Assembly: GCF_009389715.1 (NCBI RefSeq)
Contig: NC_052407.1
Span: 7,164,475-7,228,474 of the forward strand
Length of the DNA: 64,000 nucleotides
Source of the DNA: Phoenix dactylifera
Lineage: Eukaryota; Streptophyta; Magnoliopsida; Arecales; Arecaceae
Direction of reading: 5' to 3'
This document shows positions 9,947 through 22,705 of this stretch, in pieces (the stretch's first letter is position 1; every line of letters starts with the position of its first letter). Below the pieces are notes generated by a model that was not told the DNA's origin, ran no database searches, and saw nothing but the letters and a program-made list of their open reading frames with translations. Position numbers and translations under genes: made by a program.

Positions 9947-11975
9947 ATGGAGAAGGAACCGGAGGATCTCCTCTGCGAGGCGGCCACCGCCGGAGACTCT
10001 GCCAGGATCCAGGACCTCCTCGCCGCCGGCGCCGACCCATCCTACTTCGACTCCCAGGGGATGACTCCACTCATGCACGCCGCCCGCCACGGCCGCGCCG
10101 ACGCCGTCCGCCTCCTCCTCGCCGCCGGCGCCCCCTGGAACGCCCTATCTCCCTCCGGCCTTTCCGCCGGCGACCTCGCCATGGAGCACTCCCACCAGGA
10201 CGCCTTCGACGCCCTTCTCAACGCCGCCATCCAGGCCGAGCTCGTCCTCGGAACCATCGCCCGCACGGACCGCAAAAACGGCGGCGGCGGCGGTGGCGAT
10301 TCCAACTATCTGGAGGAGAGGGTCGCCTTCAGCGAGGATAAGCTGATGGATGCGGAGAGCAAGGCGGTGATGATGGCGTGGGAGAGGCCGCTGATGGAGG
10401 CCCACGCGAGGGCCATCTGTGGGAGCGGCGGCGGGGGACGCGTCCTTAATATAGGCTTCGGGATGGGCCTCGTGGATGAGGCTATTCAGCGGTATAAGCC
10501 TCTGGAGCACACTATCGTGGAAGCTCATCCGGAGGTTCGTGACCGAATGCTTCGACTGGGGTGGGGAGAGAAGGAGAATGTGAAGATCGTGTTTGGCAGG
10601 TGGCAAGATGTCCTCTCTCAGCTCGGATCTTACGATGGTAAGATTTGTTCTCTCTCAATTTGATCGCTTTGATAGATAAAACTCTACGTGTTTTCTGAAT
10701 CCTGCGAAGAGGAAATCTCATTCCCCGATCTCGCCACAAGAATTCATGGATGGGAGAACTGTATCTTCCCCTCTTGTCCATGTTTAGCTCCTTGCATGTT
10801 TATTGTGGGAAGGTTTCTTCACGGTTCTTGTTTGCTTTTTAAATTTATTTTTATTTAGATACAAATGATTTCTCTTACAAAAACTCATATTTTATTACAT
10901 GCTTAGTCGATTTTTGTTTCTAAAATATCTCCTTACTGCAACCGTTAAAATATATTTCTTGAATATTTATTTTACTATCTTACAAAGAAGTCGTTCATTA
11001 AGAGTGATATTGTAGGCGATCTATAGAAATATGAAATAAAATTTAGAAATGTTTGCCAACTCGACCTTAAGGGAGAGGGAACCTAAGAATAAGGAATGAA
11101 TGAATCAATAACCATCATAGTTATGCCAAGATGTGAATTACTGACTCCGCCGCTAGTATTTAGGGCTAGAGATAATGTGCATGAATTCATTCATTGGTGC
11201 TCAAGATCTTTTCCCCGCAGAAATGAAATATTTATGATGTTAAAAACAAAGAAGATAAGAAGATAAATAATAAATACGTGATAATGGAATCATATTCACA
11301 ATGTTGAACCCTTCTAGGGCATCTGAGAAAGGAATTAACTTATTTTAGTCACCTGCAAAAGGAATAGTAACACTTGTAGACTCTTCTAGTTTAATAGCTT
11401 GCATGCAAACATTTCTGTGGTAGCACGTTCTGTTTAACGTCATCGTTCTCAAGTATTAATCTCTCATTGGTTCGCCATCTTTTGGCGATGAAATGGCAAT
11501 TGGTGACCTTTTTTTCTTATTAACAACTTAACTGATGGAGTGCTTTGTAGATGCAATCAAGTTATGTTTTCGATGGCTTATGTGCGTTTTTCTGATTTTT
11601 GAAGTAAAAAAAAAAAAGAGAAGAAAAATTAAAGTCTAATGAAACATTTGTGCCTGTACAGGAATATTCTTCGACACCTATGGGGAATACTATGAGGACC
11701 TGAGGCAATTTCACCAGCACCTCCCTAGGCTACTAAAACCTGGAGGAATCTATTCATACTTCAATGGCCTTTGTGGTGGTAATGCATTTTTCCATGTAGT
11801 TTACTGTCAGTTAGTTTCACTAGAACTTGGAAATCTAGGATATTCTACACAATTCATTCCCTTGCCTGTTAAAGATTGCTTGGCGGAGGAGGTTTGGGAG
11901 GGTGTGAAACACAAATACTGGCAGCTGGACACATATTACCTCCCTGTTTGTCAGGCAGCATGTGATTCTGAATGA
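9947..11975 (+). CDS. Ankyrin-repeat / Rmt2-type N-methyltransferase-like protein
   Basis: Exons 9947-10637 and 11662-11975 join in phase 1 (GT...AG) to encode 334 residues. Residues 1-90 carry ankyrin repeats (DLLCEAATAGD; GMTPLMHAARHGRADAVRLL; GLSAGDLAM). A Gly-rich linker (112-117) leads to a methyltransferase fold: AWERPLMEAHA, the nucleotide-binding loop VLNIGFGMG (166-174), HTIVEAHP (188-195), then GIFFDTYGEYYEDL across the splice and FNGLCGGNAFFHVVY. This combination is that of fungal Rmt2 (arginine delta-N-methyltransferase, a ribosomal protein modifier) and its plant homologues, related to guanidinoacetate methyltransferase. The plant substrate is inferred only. The ATG is the first in frame after a CT-rich leader (9881-9905). 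Intron 1 is 1,024 bp. GC content drops sharply from exon 1 to exon 2. Confidence 0.9.
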
Positions 11976-14665
11976 TATTAATTTGAATTCGAATGTTTAA
12001 CTGTTTGGAATTTGAGGCATGTATAAAATATGCACTTCCGCTGCATGCTGGATAGTTTTGGTATCTTTAACTTAAAGAAATGCAGTCTGATAAAATATAC
12101 TTGGAAGCTTATTTGATGAACTGATTAAAATGCGACTTTGACTGTGACCAACAGGAGCCATCTATTAGATTTGGGCTTAATTTTGTGTTCTGAACTATTT
12201 ACTGAGGCATCTGTCTTATTTCCTTTATAGGCTTATAAAGTTTTCTTTTTTCTAATGGCATGAACCAGGTTGGCTGTTGAAACCCGAAATGCCCAAAACC
12301 ACCATAGAAGTCCTAGATATCATGCTCATTTTTCTCAATTAGCAGCAGGAGATTTTGGCCCTTTGGTTAAACCAATTTTATGCATGTTAGAATTTACCTT
12401 CAACAACAATTTTTAAGCTTTTTCTATGATCAGTTTCTGTTCATATTGCTGAAGATCCTTCACCTTTCAATTCACTTCTTGTAGCCTCATTATTTTCTGT
12501 CTTTCTTTCTTTCTTTCTTTTTTCGGGAAAACTATAGCTGGGACCAGAGACATTTCAAATCCCTGATCCCTTAAAGAGTCGTGCTCCATATGTTGTTTTT
12601 ATTTGGGATCCATCCAGGTTCTCATCTCATTGGTTTACATTATATTATCCAAAAATAAACGTATATGATAGGATTTATTAAATGAGGTTGTCAGACAACT
12701 CTGAACAAGAATCATAGTTTATGTTCTTACATAATTATTGTGACCGGACCAAATACAAACTTATTTCTTGTGGCACAATATGCTTTTGACCATTTTAGTG
12801 ACAACTTGATTATCTAGAGAAGAATTCTTTCAGACTGCTTAATACTATTTGAGTTGTAACGAAATCCATACTCGTGTAAGCACAAACTAGCTGACTGAAG
12901 CCTTTTCATGTTCCACTTAAGCTCTCAACAGCTTGATAACAAAGATTGCATCCATTAGAATTCCCTTTTTCTTGGATAATTATAGCATTTCTTTAAAAAG
13001 GTGAAGAAAAAAATATATCATTAATGCCTAATCGAGTCCTTCCCTCATCATCTGGATGTCTTTCTCCTAGTCTTTGACCAGTATATGGGCAGTGATGCCA
13101 TCATTTTACTGATGTCTAGATGCAGATGCCCCAAAACTTAAATATTTACTTTGCAATATTTAACTGGCTTCCCCTGCCAGTTTCTGATTGAGTGGTTGGT
13201 AGACCTTTATGCTGTGAGATTTCTAGTAATAAATAGTCAGAAAAATCATCATCGAACTTTCATTTGGATGGTACCTCTTCTTTGCCCTCTACCGTTTTGA
13301 TCCTCGAGTCGCCTCTCCTGATCTCAAAAAAAGAGGTTAGTAAAATTCTATGTTTGCCTGGGGATCTAGGCTTCATGTCACCATTTTGTATTTTAGCGGA
13401 CAAGCATAAGAATCCTAGCAGTTGCAAATGTGCACCCTGATTCCTTGAAAACTTTTTCCTCAAATAAATGAATAACTAACAGTGCCATTCGACTCCTAAA
13501 GTTTCCTCTGTTTTTGACATTAGGAATATGAACACTTCTATAGGATTTGTTTTGTATGGTCTTGTTTTATAAGTATGACAGTGGCACTGTACTCCTGAAT
13601 TTCCTCAGAAATCATTTCATCTGGTCCTATCATGCCTCATCAAAAGGAACTGATGCGTTCTTTGAATCAAATCAGTGGTATTCTCACACTTCTCTGGAGA
13701 GGTAAATGTATCCAAATTTTCCTGCATTCCAAGCAGCAGAGAGGAAACACAATTTTCCGTTCTTTTTTTTTTTCCTCTCTTTTCCATAAAATTTCTTGCA
13801 GCCGACCAGACCTTAACTGAAATTGCTATTATTAATAATTATTGCTAAACAGATCAGCAGATTGTATTACCACTAAATAATAGGATCATTTTATGTCAAA
13901 CTTTAGCATACACTGGCATTTATTAGTCTCCTGGAGCAGGTTAATTAGAAAAGCTGACTCATATGAGTGCTAATCTCAACATTAATTCCAGGGCCCAATT
14001 TGAATAAAAGTCTGATTTTTCTGAGGATCGTATACTGGGAGACCATGAACTAGTCTGCACTTTCCCAGTTCTCCAAACCAGAGCTATTACTCCTACCAAA
14101 ACAAAACTGGCTCTTTAGTGGACAAATCTGTCGACTGGATTAGACAACTTACCTAGTGTACCTGGAAGGGTGAAATCAGGATATGCTGGAGAGGCATTGG
14201 ATGACATCACCTTTTGTTTATATATAAAAAAAAAAGGTGGACTTCTTCTATGGAGGGAAGATGCTCCAAGGCTTGCATTATGCGTGCATGGAAAGTTCAT
14301 CAATCCTCTCTTACCATTACATGGCATTATTCATGCATTTTGGATGGCAAAAGTTCAGTTGCCATGTCAAGGGCTTACGTATTTGAATCCTATAGTACAA
14401 AGTTGGGTTATGAAGCAGAAAAAGTCAAGATGCTAAAATGGGAGTAAAAGGATATTATGAAACAGAAAAAAGGCAATCTAGAGGATGAGTGTTGTTCTTT
14501 TCTTTGGAGCTCTTTTTTGGTTTTCTTCTTGATTTGTAGCTTCTTCTTCAACCATGATCGAGGAAGAACCGACCATTTCATCATCATCGTTAAAAGGATG
14601 ATTGATTTTTAGCCCTAGAAGATGCCATAGGCAACCTTAGTATAGTGTTGAAGTGGTGACATTGT
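11976..14665. other. Intergenic, no gene seen
   Basis: The presumed 3' UTR of the methyltransferase-like gene is followed by AT-rich sequence. Open frames at 13260, 13632, 14115 and 14170 lack recognisable domains and are typical of chance frames. A short (TTTC)n run lies near 12505. Confidence 0.55.
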
Positions 14666-14667
14666 TA

Positions 14668-14974
14668 GGGCTCTACTTGGGCTTGGCTTGGCTTATAAAT
14701 AAGTTGCTCGAGCTTGGGCACAAACTTGAGCTGGGCTCAACAAGACTTGCTCGAGCCTAGCTCGGCTTGGTTAAGCTTTGAGCCGAGCTTTAATCAGCCA
14801 AGCCGAGCTTCTTTACTATATTTGAATAAGCTCTATGTTCATGCTCAGCTCATTTATGAGCCAAGCTTTAAAACATATTTGAGCTAGGCTGTTTTTTAGG
14901 TGACTGAGCTCAAGTGAGCCAGGAGCAAGCTGAGCCTAAGCTGCTCATGAGCAACCCAATTTGTTTGCAACCCT
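14668..14974. mobile_element. MITE-like element rich in GCTCGAGC motifs
   Basis: The block opens TAGGGCTCTACTTGGGCTTG and closes CCCAATTTGTTTGCAACCCTA, giving short imperfect inverted ends. The inside is a run of 'gctcgagcttgggc', 'gagctgggctc' and 'agccgagctt' words in both orientations, a style seen in many plant non-coding DNA elements. No open frame of note; the target duplication is not resolved. Confidence 0.5.
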
Positions 14975-15090
14975 ATCAACATTTACCTATCTATTACCAT
15001 TTTTTTAAAAAAATCATTAAGTTGCTCAACAGTGTGAAAAAAACAGCATTATTTTATTCTAAACGCCATGTGAATCAAGAAAACAAAGTT

Positions 15091-15093
<3 letters not shown>

Positions 15094-15152
<59 letters not shown>
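15094..15152. repeat. (AT)n microsatellite
   Basis: About 29 uninterrupted AT dinucleotides. Confidence 0.98.
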
Positions 15153-15156
<4 letters not shown>

Positions 15157-16505
15157 CTTGGGGCATGTTTGGATGACTAATAAGATCTCCCTTCAGGACA
15201 TATGATAAGATCTTTTGACAGGGCATGTTCTTAATAAAATATAGTGGATGCCGGGGTGAAACAGGGCGACCAAAGGAGAAGTTAATCCTTAATTTTTATA
15301 GATAAGAAAATTTATCTCTTAAAAAGTAATTAGTTATCCCTATGTTTTTGAATAAGATAAAGAAGCGTTCAAAAGAAATTAGTTTTTGCTATAAACGAGG
15401 AAGTGGGTGCTCTATTTATCCCTGCGTTCATCATGTTTTTGAAAAAGATTCTCCAAAAATCCCTGATAGGGTTTTAATGGCAGCAAAGGATATACGAATT
15501 TATAAATGAACTCAAAATGTCAATTTGAAAAGTTTATATAAAATTTACAAAAGAATACCTACTCTTGCTCTTTAAGCAGGATGTTAGGAGTTAGATTCAG
15601 GGCGGCAACACTAATCTTTTCAATCCTCTAATTAGTAAATTATTGGTTCCATAAGTTGTGACTGTATGCATCCAGTGTCTCTACCACAAAGTATCTCATT
15701 GGCTTCCAATAATCCCTATTATAAATTTATGACATTAAGTAATTGTTGATTACTTTAAACATGCAAGTATAATGCTTAGCAATCTAATGACCCCACCTCC
15801 TATATCCACGATAAATTTTCTTTACAATATATAAAATATTTGCTCCAATTACTAGATTCCTTAGCAATTGTGCAATTGCGGCAACCTTTGATCTAAAAGA
15901 TTTTATTATTGTCCCTTCTGTTTTGATGATTATTGCAAGAGAGAAAGAGAAAAAAAATTCTATGAAAAAAATTAAGAAACTCAAAAAAGAGAGGATGTAC
16001 TTAAGCCAAAATAAAAGAGAAAAAAAAGAATGCATAATTACTCTTGTGCATATCGAAGATAGAACATTTAAACAATCTTTTTTAAAAAATAAAAATCTAG
16101 AAACCTAAGAAATTTGGAGATTCTCAAACGAGTCAGCTCTCAACCCAAGTCAAATAACCAGCGCTCACTCTCCCTTTCCCTCTTTCTTTCCTTTCCTTCC
16201 ATTTTTCATATGTGTTTCACGTGCGGTTCGCTTGCATGCCGGTCATCTCCCGGTCAGTTTCAGGTAAAAAAATGCACGGCCATCTCCGAATGCCGCGAGA
16301 TCCCTCAAATTCCGGTGGGCCCCCCTCGGTCCGCTAACGGCTGCGCCGCGTCAGTCTTCTTCGTCCCCACACGCCAAAGCCAGAGCGAATGGATCGGCTT
16401 CTTTCCCTTTTCCTCCATAATATACGCCTAGAAACCGAGTTCTAGGCTTGGGATTGGGGTTAAATACTTCTTCTGAGATCTAAATCCGGTCCTAGAGATT
16501 TCCGG
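15153..16505. other. Spacer and probable promoter/leader of the syntaxin-like gene
   Basis: AT-rich spacer to about 16110, then a pyrimidine-rich stretch (16164-16202, 'tctccctttccctctttc') and GC-richer sequence leading into the start codon at 16506. A CT-rich 5' leader is common in plant genes. The open frame at 16114-16431 on the plus strand has no recognisable domain and probably lies in the promoter or 5' UTR. Confidence 0.5.
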
Positions 16506-19500
16506 ATGGCTACGTGCTTCGACCGGTGGGAGAAGGATCCCTTCTTCGCCGCCGCCGAGGAAGTCCAGGAAGCCGCCGACAGGTACCAATTTTTGTGTAG
16601 TTTTTTCTCCTCCTTCCTCTAATTCTAGTCGCCGAAGGATCTTTGGTTTCATTTCTCCCGATTTCCCTTTTCCAGAATGGAATCGCTGTATAGAAGATGG
16701 ATTGCCGAGAGAAAAGCGGCTTCTAGCAACACCGGCAATGGTGAAGACGCCTCTGGCGAGCTCCTCAGGGAGCTTCATACGGCCCTCGGGACTGCAAAAT
16801 GGCAGGTGACTTCTAAAGTTGCAATTTTGAAGCTAAGATTTGATTTACTCTAGGGTTTTTTGGTAATGATTACTGATCAAGGAGGGATTTTGATTATTGT
16901 TGGATTATAATTTGCAGCTTGAGGAGTTAGATCGGGCGGTTAGGTCGAGCGATAAGGCTTGCTCGGCCGGGGAGGACGCGAGGACCCGGCACAGCCAATT
17001 CGTTGCGGCGATTGGGAATCAGATATTGCTGGTGGAGAATTCTTTGAGGGAATTGACCCGTGAGGGGGGGAAGGCTATGGCTTGGGTTCAATTGGATGAA
17101 GGAGAAAGGGATGAGCTTGCTCTTTTCCTGTCCTGTCCCTTGCCAGAACTAGAGAAAGTGGTGACTGTTCCATCTGTTGGTGAGGTCAAATTAGGGGGCA
17201 ATCAGCTGAGGATGAATGGAGAGGCTGAATGTTCGAAGAATTGTTTCCTCCTGAATGAGTCGGGTAGAAGGGAAACAGAAGAGAAGAAGGTGCAAGGGCA
17301 TCGGAGGACGGCAAGTGCCAACGCTGATATTGGGGTATGGAAGATTTCAGTTTCTAGTGAGGATGCTCCTAGGAGATCATTTGATGAACGGCCCAACTTA
17401 CCCCTTCCGAAGATACCCAGCTTATCTTGCTTAACAAGGGCTATAGAGTCAACATCTAAGGCGAAATTGTCTAAAAATGGCTATAGGAAATGGAAAGGTG
17501 GGGATCAACATGAGGCAGAAGAATTGATCCCATTACGAGACAATCGATGGAGTCGGGTGAGGAGTTTCTTATTAATTATTATTTTCTGAAAATCATTTAA
17601 TTATTCAAAACATTATAATTGTTTTTGTGATCGTGGCTGCTTCATTTAATGTTACTGTTTTTCTGGTTCATCATACAGGGAATAGGTGCATGCTATGAGA
17701 AAAGTAAGAGCTGCCTCAGTAGTTATGGTGATGAATCTTATGATAAGCTGCTCAATGGGTGGTTTGGAGCTCTTCAAAGACAGCTTCAAAGGTCTCAGTA
17801 TCAAATCCAGTATGGCCATCCTATTCAAACTATCTTCTGGGTCATTCTCGTAGTTGTATTACTAGGTGAGTTTTCCTTCCCTTTTCTCCCTTGGTTTCTT
17901 TTCCAAGATTGAAGTTCTTCTATTCATGGCAATTCTCTTATTTATTATACTCATTGCTTTTTAATGAATGAGTGCTCAACATGAAAACATTCCTGTGTTT
18001 ATTGACCTTCCTAGTTGGGAGTGCTAATAGATAGTTTGGATAATAAAGATGTTGGACAAATGGATTGGGTGGTGGGGAACTTGTATTGTGATTATAGGTT
18101 CTGGTTTTGTTCATTGAAAAGGTTTCTTGGAAGGGATACTAATGAGTTAGAGCCATCTCAGCTTGCTTGTAATCTAGTTTCATAGGTTGAGCTGTAACAA
18201 TCACCATCTCAGCTTGCTTTCAATCTAGTTTCATAGGTTGAGCTGTAACAATCAGACGTTCATCTCACAAGCCAAGCTTGAGCCTTGAATTAGGATCAGG
18301 ATTAAAAGGAGATGAGGCTGGGGTGGGGCAAGCTTGCTGAAATCTATACTATTAATCTCACAAGCTTATCTGTCAAACTGAATAAAATAGCGGACCCACA
18401 TCCATGGCTTCCTAGTTAATATGCAAATTAAGTTTGCAAATTGTTCACCTGCTATTACTGTTTTGAATTTTTAAAGATATAGGCTCGCGAGCTTTAAAAA
18501 AAAGGTCAGTTACAAGATTTGATGTGTCAGTAGGCCCATCATCATTGGGAACAAGTCAGGCTGCACAAAACTGGAAAAAGTAGACAAAGCTTGAGCATAG
18601 GAAATTTAAAAGAGCTGAACTCAAGAAAAACCCACCAAGTTGTGTTTAGAGTCAGCATGGAGTTGGTTATTGGCCAACTCACCCTGGCTTGCTGTCAGTC
18701 TTTGTGTATCACTGAGATCCCATTTTAGGTATTCCTTTTTTGGCAAGGGAAATTTACATAGATCGGCTTTATATGAAGATCTGGTTGAAATCTTTATGAG
18801 TGGCTTGTTTTTTCCACAAACACGCACAGATAGACAGAGAGAAACACTTGTGGGGCGCTTAGTGTAGAACCAGAATTATAGATTATGGTACTCCTCTTCT
18901 TCCTACTCAAGGATGAAGGCTGCATTGCAAAATTAGTAATCTAATTCCAAAATCCAAATTATGTCATCTATAAATATATGAAGAGGATCTAATTGGGTTT
19001 TTTTCCACTGATTTTGAAAATAATCAATGCATGTCTACCACAAAAGATGTAAATTATGGTACAAGTTGTGGCGCCGCACATGAATGATTCTGTATGATGT
19101 CTTACAAAGCATTACCCGAGGGCCTGAAGTCACTTTTGGAGGTACAAACATTTTTCTGTGATGATATGTGATGTTTTATTATATGTCACATTTATCTTCG
19201 GATGGATTCTCCATTTACACTCAGCTTAAAATGATTTCTTATTTTGACTGCTTCCCTCAAATAAAGAAACTATCGACCTTTTTTAAGTCGTGTTTCCGGT
19301 ACAATATCTCCCATGGCCTTTGCAACTTCTCACTTTTTGTTTGGATTAAAAAGTTAACGAAACGTACAACAAATTGTAGTTGTTGAACTTTAATTATCTT
19401 CTTGAATAGGCATTACAATTGTGCATTTGCATGTTCAATAATTAAGTGGTTTCTTAAATTAAGGTATTTCTCGTATTTCTTTTTTTTTTTTTTAAATTCG

Positions 19501-19757
19501 TTTCTTTGCTTGGATGGGGAGGAAAGGACCTTTATTTAGCTTCCAGAGGCCCACCATTTTTTTATCCATTTTAATCTTTCAAATTAGGATTGCATATGTC
19601 GCCAATTGGATTATGATTTAATATCTGTGCTAAATGTGAATGCAAGTTTGACCTGAGTTAATTGTCCCTTGTCTACTTTCAAAGCTCAGATTTTTTGTTC
19701 AAACTATAACTATCATACTCATTTTTTGCAGTCTTATTGGCACTAACTGCAATCTAG
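16506..19757 (+). CDS. Syntaxin/t-SNARE-like tail-anchored membrane protein
   Basis: Five exons (16506-16582, 16676-16805, 16918-17556, 17679-17865, 19732-19757) join without a frame break to 352 residues. Residues 1 to about 105 (CFDRWEKDPFFAAAEEVQEA; LYRRWIAERKA; AKWQLEELDRAVRSSDKACS; TRHSQFVAAIGNQI) match the pattern of the syntaxin-6 N-terminal helical bundle that regulates Golgi/endosomal SNAREs. The middle is polar and probably disordered. The C-terminus is a hydrophobic anchor (about 333-352, IFWVILVVVLL then VLLALTAI), whose last eight residues come from the tiny fifth exon after an 1,866-bp intron. I see no clear heptad SNARE motif before the anchor, as in the plant 'syntaxin/t-SNARE family' proteins of unknown role. 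All introns are GT-AG. A role in membrane traffic is inferred. Confidence 0.85.
18154..18255 (+). repeat. 51-bp tandem duplication inside intron 4 of the syntaxin-like gene
   Basis: The 51-base unit starting CATCTCAGCTTGCTTG is present twice back to back (18154-18204 and 18205-18255) with two differences (gtaatc / tcaatc). This is a recent local duplication. Confidence 0.9.
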
Positions 19758-22190
19758 TGGAGATAGACATTTTGATAAATCATTTGACAGTTGGAAAATC
19801 CAGGAGTGCAGGTTCCAGCTTTTGTTCTTTGACAACAGTAGGTATTTTATTTTGTCTTCAAAGCATATCATCATCCACTCATATATAAAAACATAAACAA
19901 CCATGTAAAAACAAATGTGTAACTCTTGGAATTGATAGAAAGCTACTGATAGGGCTGGCAAGAAGTTGGATGAATACATAGCTTTATGGTCCCTACTTAA
20001 CATCATGTTTTGCTAACTTTGCAAATTCTACTGCTATGACATGAGTGGTATTAAGCCTATGAAACAACAATCTGTTGAAAAGTTATGTAAAGAGGAAATG
20101 TGTCATGTGAAATGGAACTTTTTTGTGGTTCGGAAGTATGTACATACATCTGAGGTAATTACTTTCATGCTAGTTAGCACAAGGGTCATGTTGCCGTATC
20201 TTGTTTCTAGGCTTGTATTCACATACATGTTCATGCCGAGTTTATACATCTGGAGGTTATATGTGATTCAGCATCATTGTCAAGTTTCATGAGCTCAAAA
20301 CTTTACAACAAGTTGTTACAGTTGAGCATGTCTTATCCAAAGCTTTAACTTCATGAGAAATGATATACATGTGAAAGGATAGTGAGCTTGGATGAAATGC
20401 AACTCATTAATGGATGTGTATGCAAACTTGTTTCTGAGACCATATTTCATCAACAGTTTGCATGATCTCATCTTTTGGAATGATTCAGTTGTATGATCAC
20501 TTGTACCATGCAAGCATGTCCATAAACTTGACGTGGAAGGAAAATTGTTCTTAAATAAGAGTTTGCATGAATATAGTTGCTGCAGTCATCCTATATAGCA
20601 TGCATTTGATTTTCAAATGCTAAATATGATTTGTCTGCATGTTCACATGATATATATGTATGCTGTGGATCTTCATTGTTGATTTTCAAATGCAGTGCTA
20701 GTTCTGGACAAAGAATCAGAAGAAAGTCTGCAAACTGTATCCCCATCGATTGCCTTCTTAGCTATCACTGCATTTTTTGATACATGCAAATAACTACACA
20801 ATACACATGCATAAGAGATTGCTCTTGCAAAAACCAAATGGTTGAACTGCCATGGTACGCCCGCCATCCTGTTATTTTGTGCCCACCTGGAAATCAAATG
20901 GATGGGCGGATGGGATCTGAGTAAATGGTTAATGACAACAATGAAGCTTACAAAGTCACCAACTCAAAGCTATTCAATTTAGGTGGTTAGTGAGGCACTG
21001 CACTGAAACATAAGCTTTGTCTGTCCAAACAAATAGTCGGTTGTCCTGCTGCTGTTGATTTTAGATGGGGTCTGTATTAAGGACCCTCAGCGGGCAAAAA
21101 AAAAACACATGCAGGGACGTTCCCATGGCAGAAACAAGATTATGTATTGAATACATACAAACCAAAGAGTAATCTGGAAGACTTGGGCCAGGAGGATGTC
21201 TTCTGGGATACCCTGTGGCTTTCATAGCATGCATTTTATACAGCCTAACATTTCTTAATGTCATATATGCTGTTTCTTTTAGTCTGACCAATCTTTTCTT
21301 TTCAAATTTTGCTTCAGCGCAGGTTTTTGACAATTTTTAAGCTTGCGACAACCACATGCATCAGAGCCGCAACTCTTTTTAAGGTTTCTTGTTAGTAAAA
21401 GATCTATCCAGAAAGCCTTGTCTTGAGAGGCCTTGTCTGTATTTTGTTGTGAAAAGTTTTCTGTATCGCAATGGAAATTTTGGTTTTTTTTTTTTTTTTC
21501 CATAGATCACTATTTGCCTCCTCCTTCTAATGGCAACAGAGAAGTATCAATTGTTGTGCCTGTTTCTAAGAGCAGTCTGATTCTTTTCCCATAAAATGAC
21601 AGTTCAGGAATACATATGCAACATCCCATGCTGACACATGAAGAGGCATAGCGATGGAATCATCCCCATTGTTGATGCACTTAATTTTGCAAATTGCATG
21701 CGCCCACACTGCATGCAGATGATTCATGGATCGTTAGAAATCCTGGTTGGCGTTTCTTTGGATGCAGGATGTATAATGTATGCTGTCATCTTCCTGTTTT
21801 CGTGTTTATTCTTCGATTTTTGACTTGAATATCCAGCCTCAACTTAGTGTTCCAAAGTAAATGAAGGCTATAGTTACTTCTGTTGGCATGATCCACCTTC
21901 AAATGCAAGAGGCAAGGACATTATTAACAAGCTCTTGCAATGGAACGAGAAGGCCGGGGTCTGGCTTTCGAGCTATGAAAAAAAAAAAGGATCAAAAGAG
22001 CGGCGTTCTAGAGGCTCATGTTAGTTATTTTATGATGTCTCAATTTTAAATTTATCGGCCCACTCCAAACTAGACGTGGACTAGAGAGGTCCAATCTTTC
22101 AACTTGATAATTATATTCATAATTTGCAACACGAACCCAGCTTGCCTATCCGCGTGTCCAAGATTACATATTAACATGGTGGGAGTTCGT
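19758..22190. other. Intergenic, no gene seen
   Basis: 3' flank of the syntaxin-like gene, then AT-rich sequence. Open frames of 60-90 codons at 19743, 20041, 20316, 20673, 21061 and 21861 show no domain, signal peptide or conserved motif. Confidence 0.55.
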
Positions 22191-22194
22191 GACA

Positions 22195-22660
22195 GCCAGT
22201 GCATGAGTGCATGGCCAATCATAGTCCAGTCAGCATGGTGTTTACATGCAAACGTAGTTACGTAGGCATAGACTTGATTGAAACATTAGTTTCCGATGCC
22301 CTGCAACATACGGACAGGCCATGCATGGTTTGGGAGTTGGATCCCTTCGTCTCAAGCTCGAATTGGAGAGGATCCCAACTCTCGAAACGTTGTCCCCATG
22401 AGCCAACCGCTTTGGCCGGTGCCATTTCTGTCTTCCTCCCACAAAATTTTCTCCGACATTCTCTCCATTCCACTTCTCGTTATGCAGTCCACCGGCATTT
22501 CAGAGAAATGCAGTTTGCCGCTAAAAAACAGCACCACAAACAGAGCAAGCTCCAATTTCTTCTATAGGCCGGTTAATTAGTAGAGGCATTGCACTCTTTC
22601 CGGGGTCAAAGAAACCGTCGCCCAATTGTCCCTCTCCTCCGGCCTTTTATATAAAGGTAT
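22195..22660 (+). promoter_or_regulatory. Seed-type promoter: RY motifs and TATA box
   Basis: A clean TATA box, TTTATATAAAG, lies at 22645-22655, some 50 bp before the start codon of the next gene, so transcription should start near 22680. Upstream are several RY-type words (CATGCA): a full palindrome CATGCATG at 22320-22327, 'acatgcaaacg' near 22244, and 'gtgcatgagtgcatgg' at 22199 (reverse orientation). RY elements bind ABI3/FUS3-type B3 factors and drive seed-maturation genes. The assignment to seeds is inferred from these words. Confidence 0.6.
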
Positions 22661-22705
22661 GTATCCCGAGGGATAGAGTGTGTTGTGTGAGAAAAGAAGA
22701 AAGAC

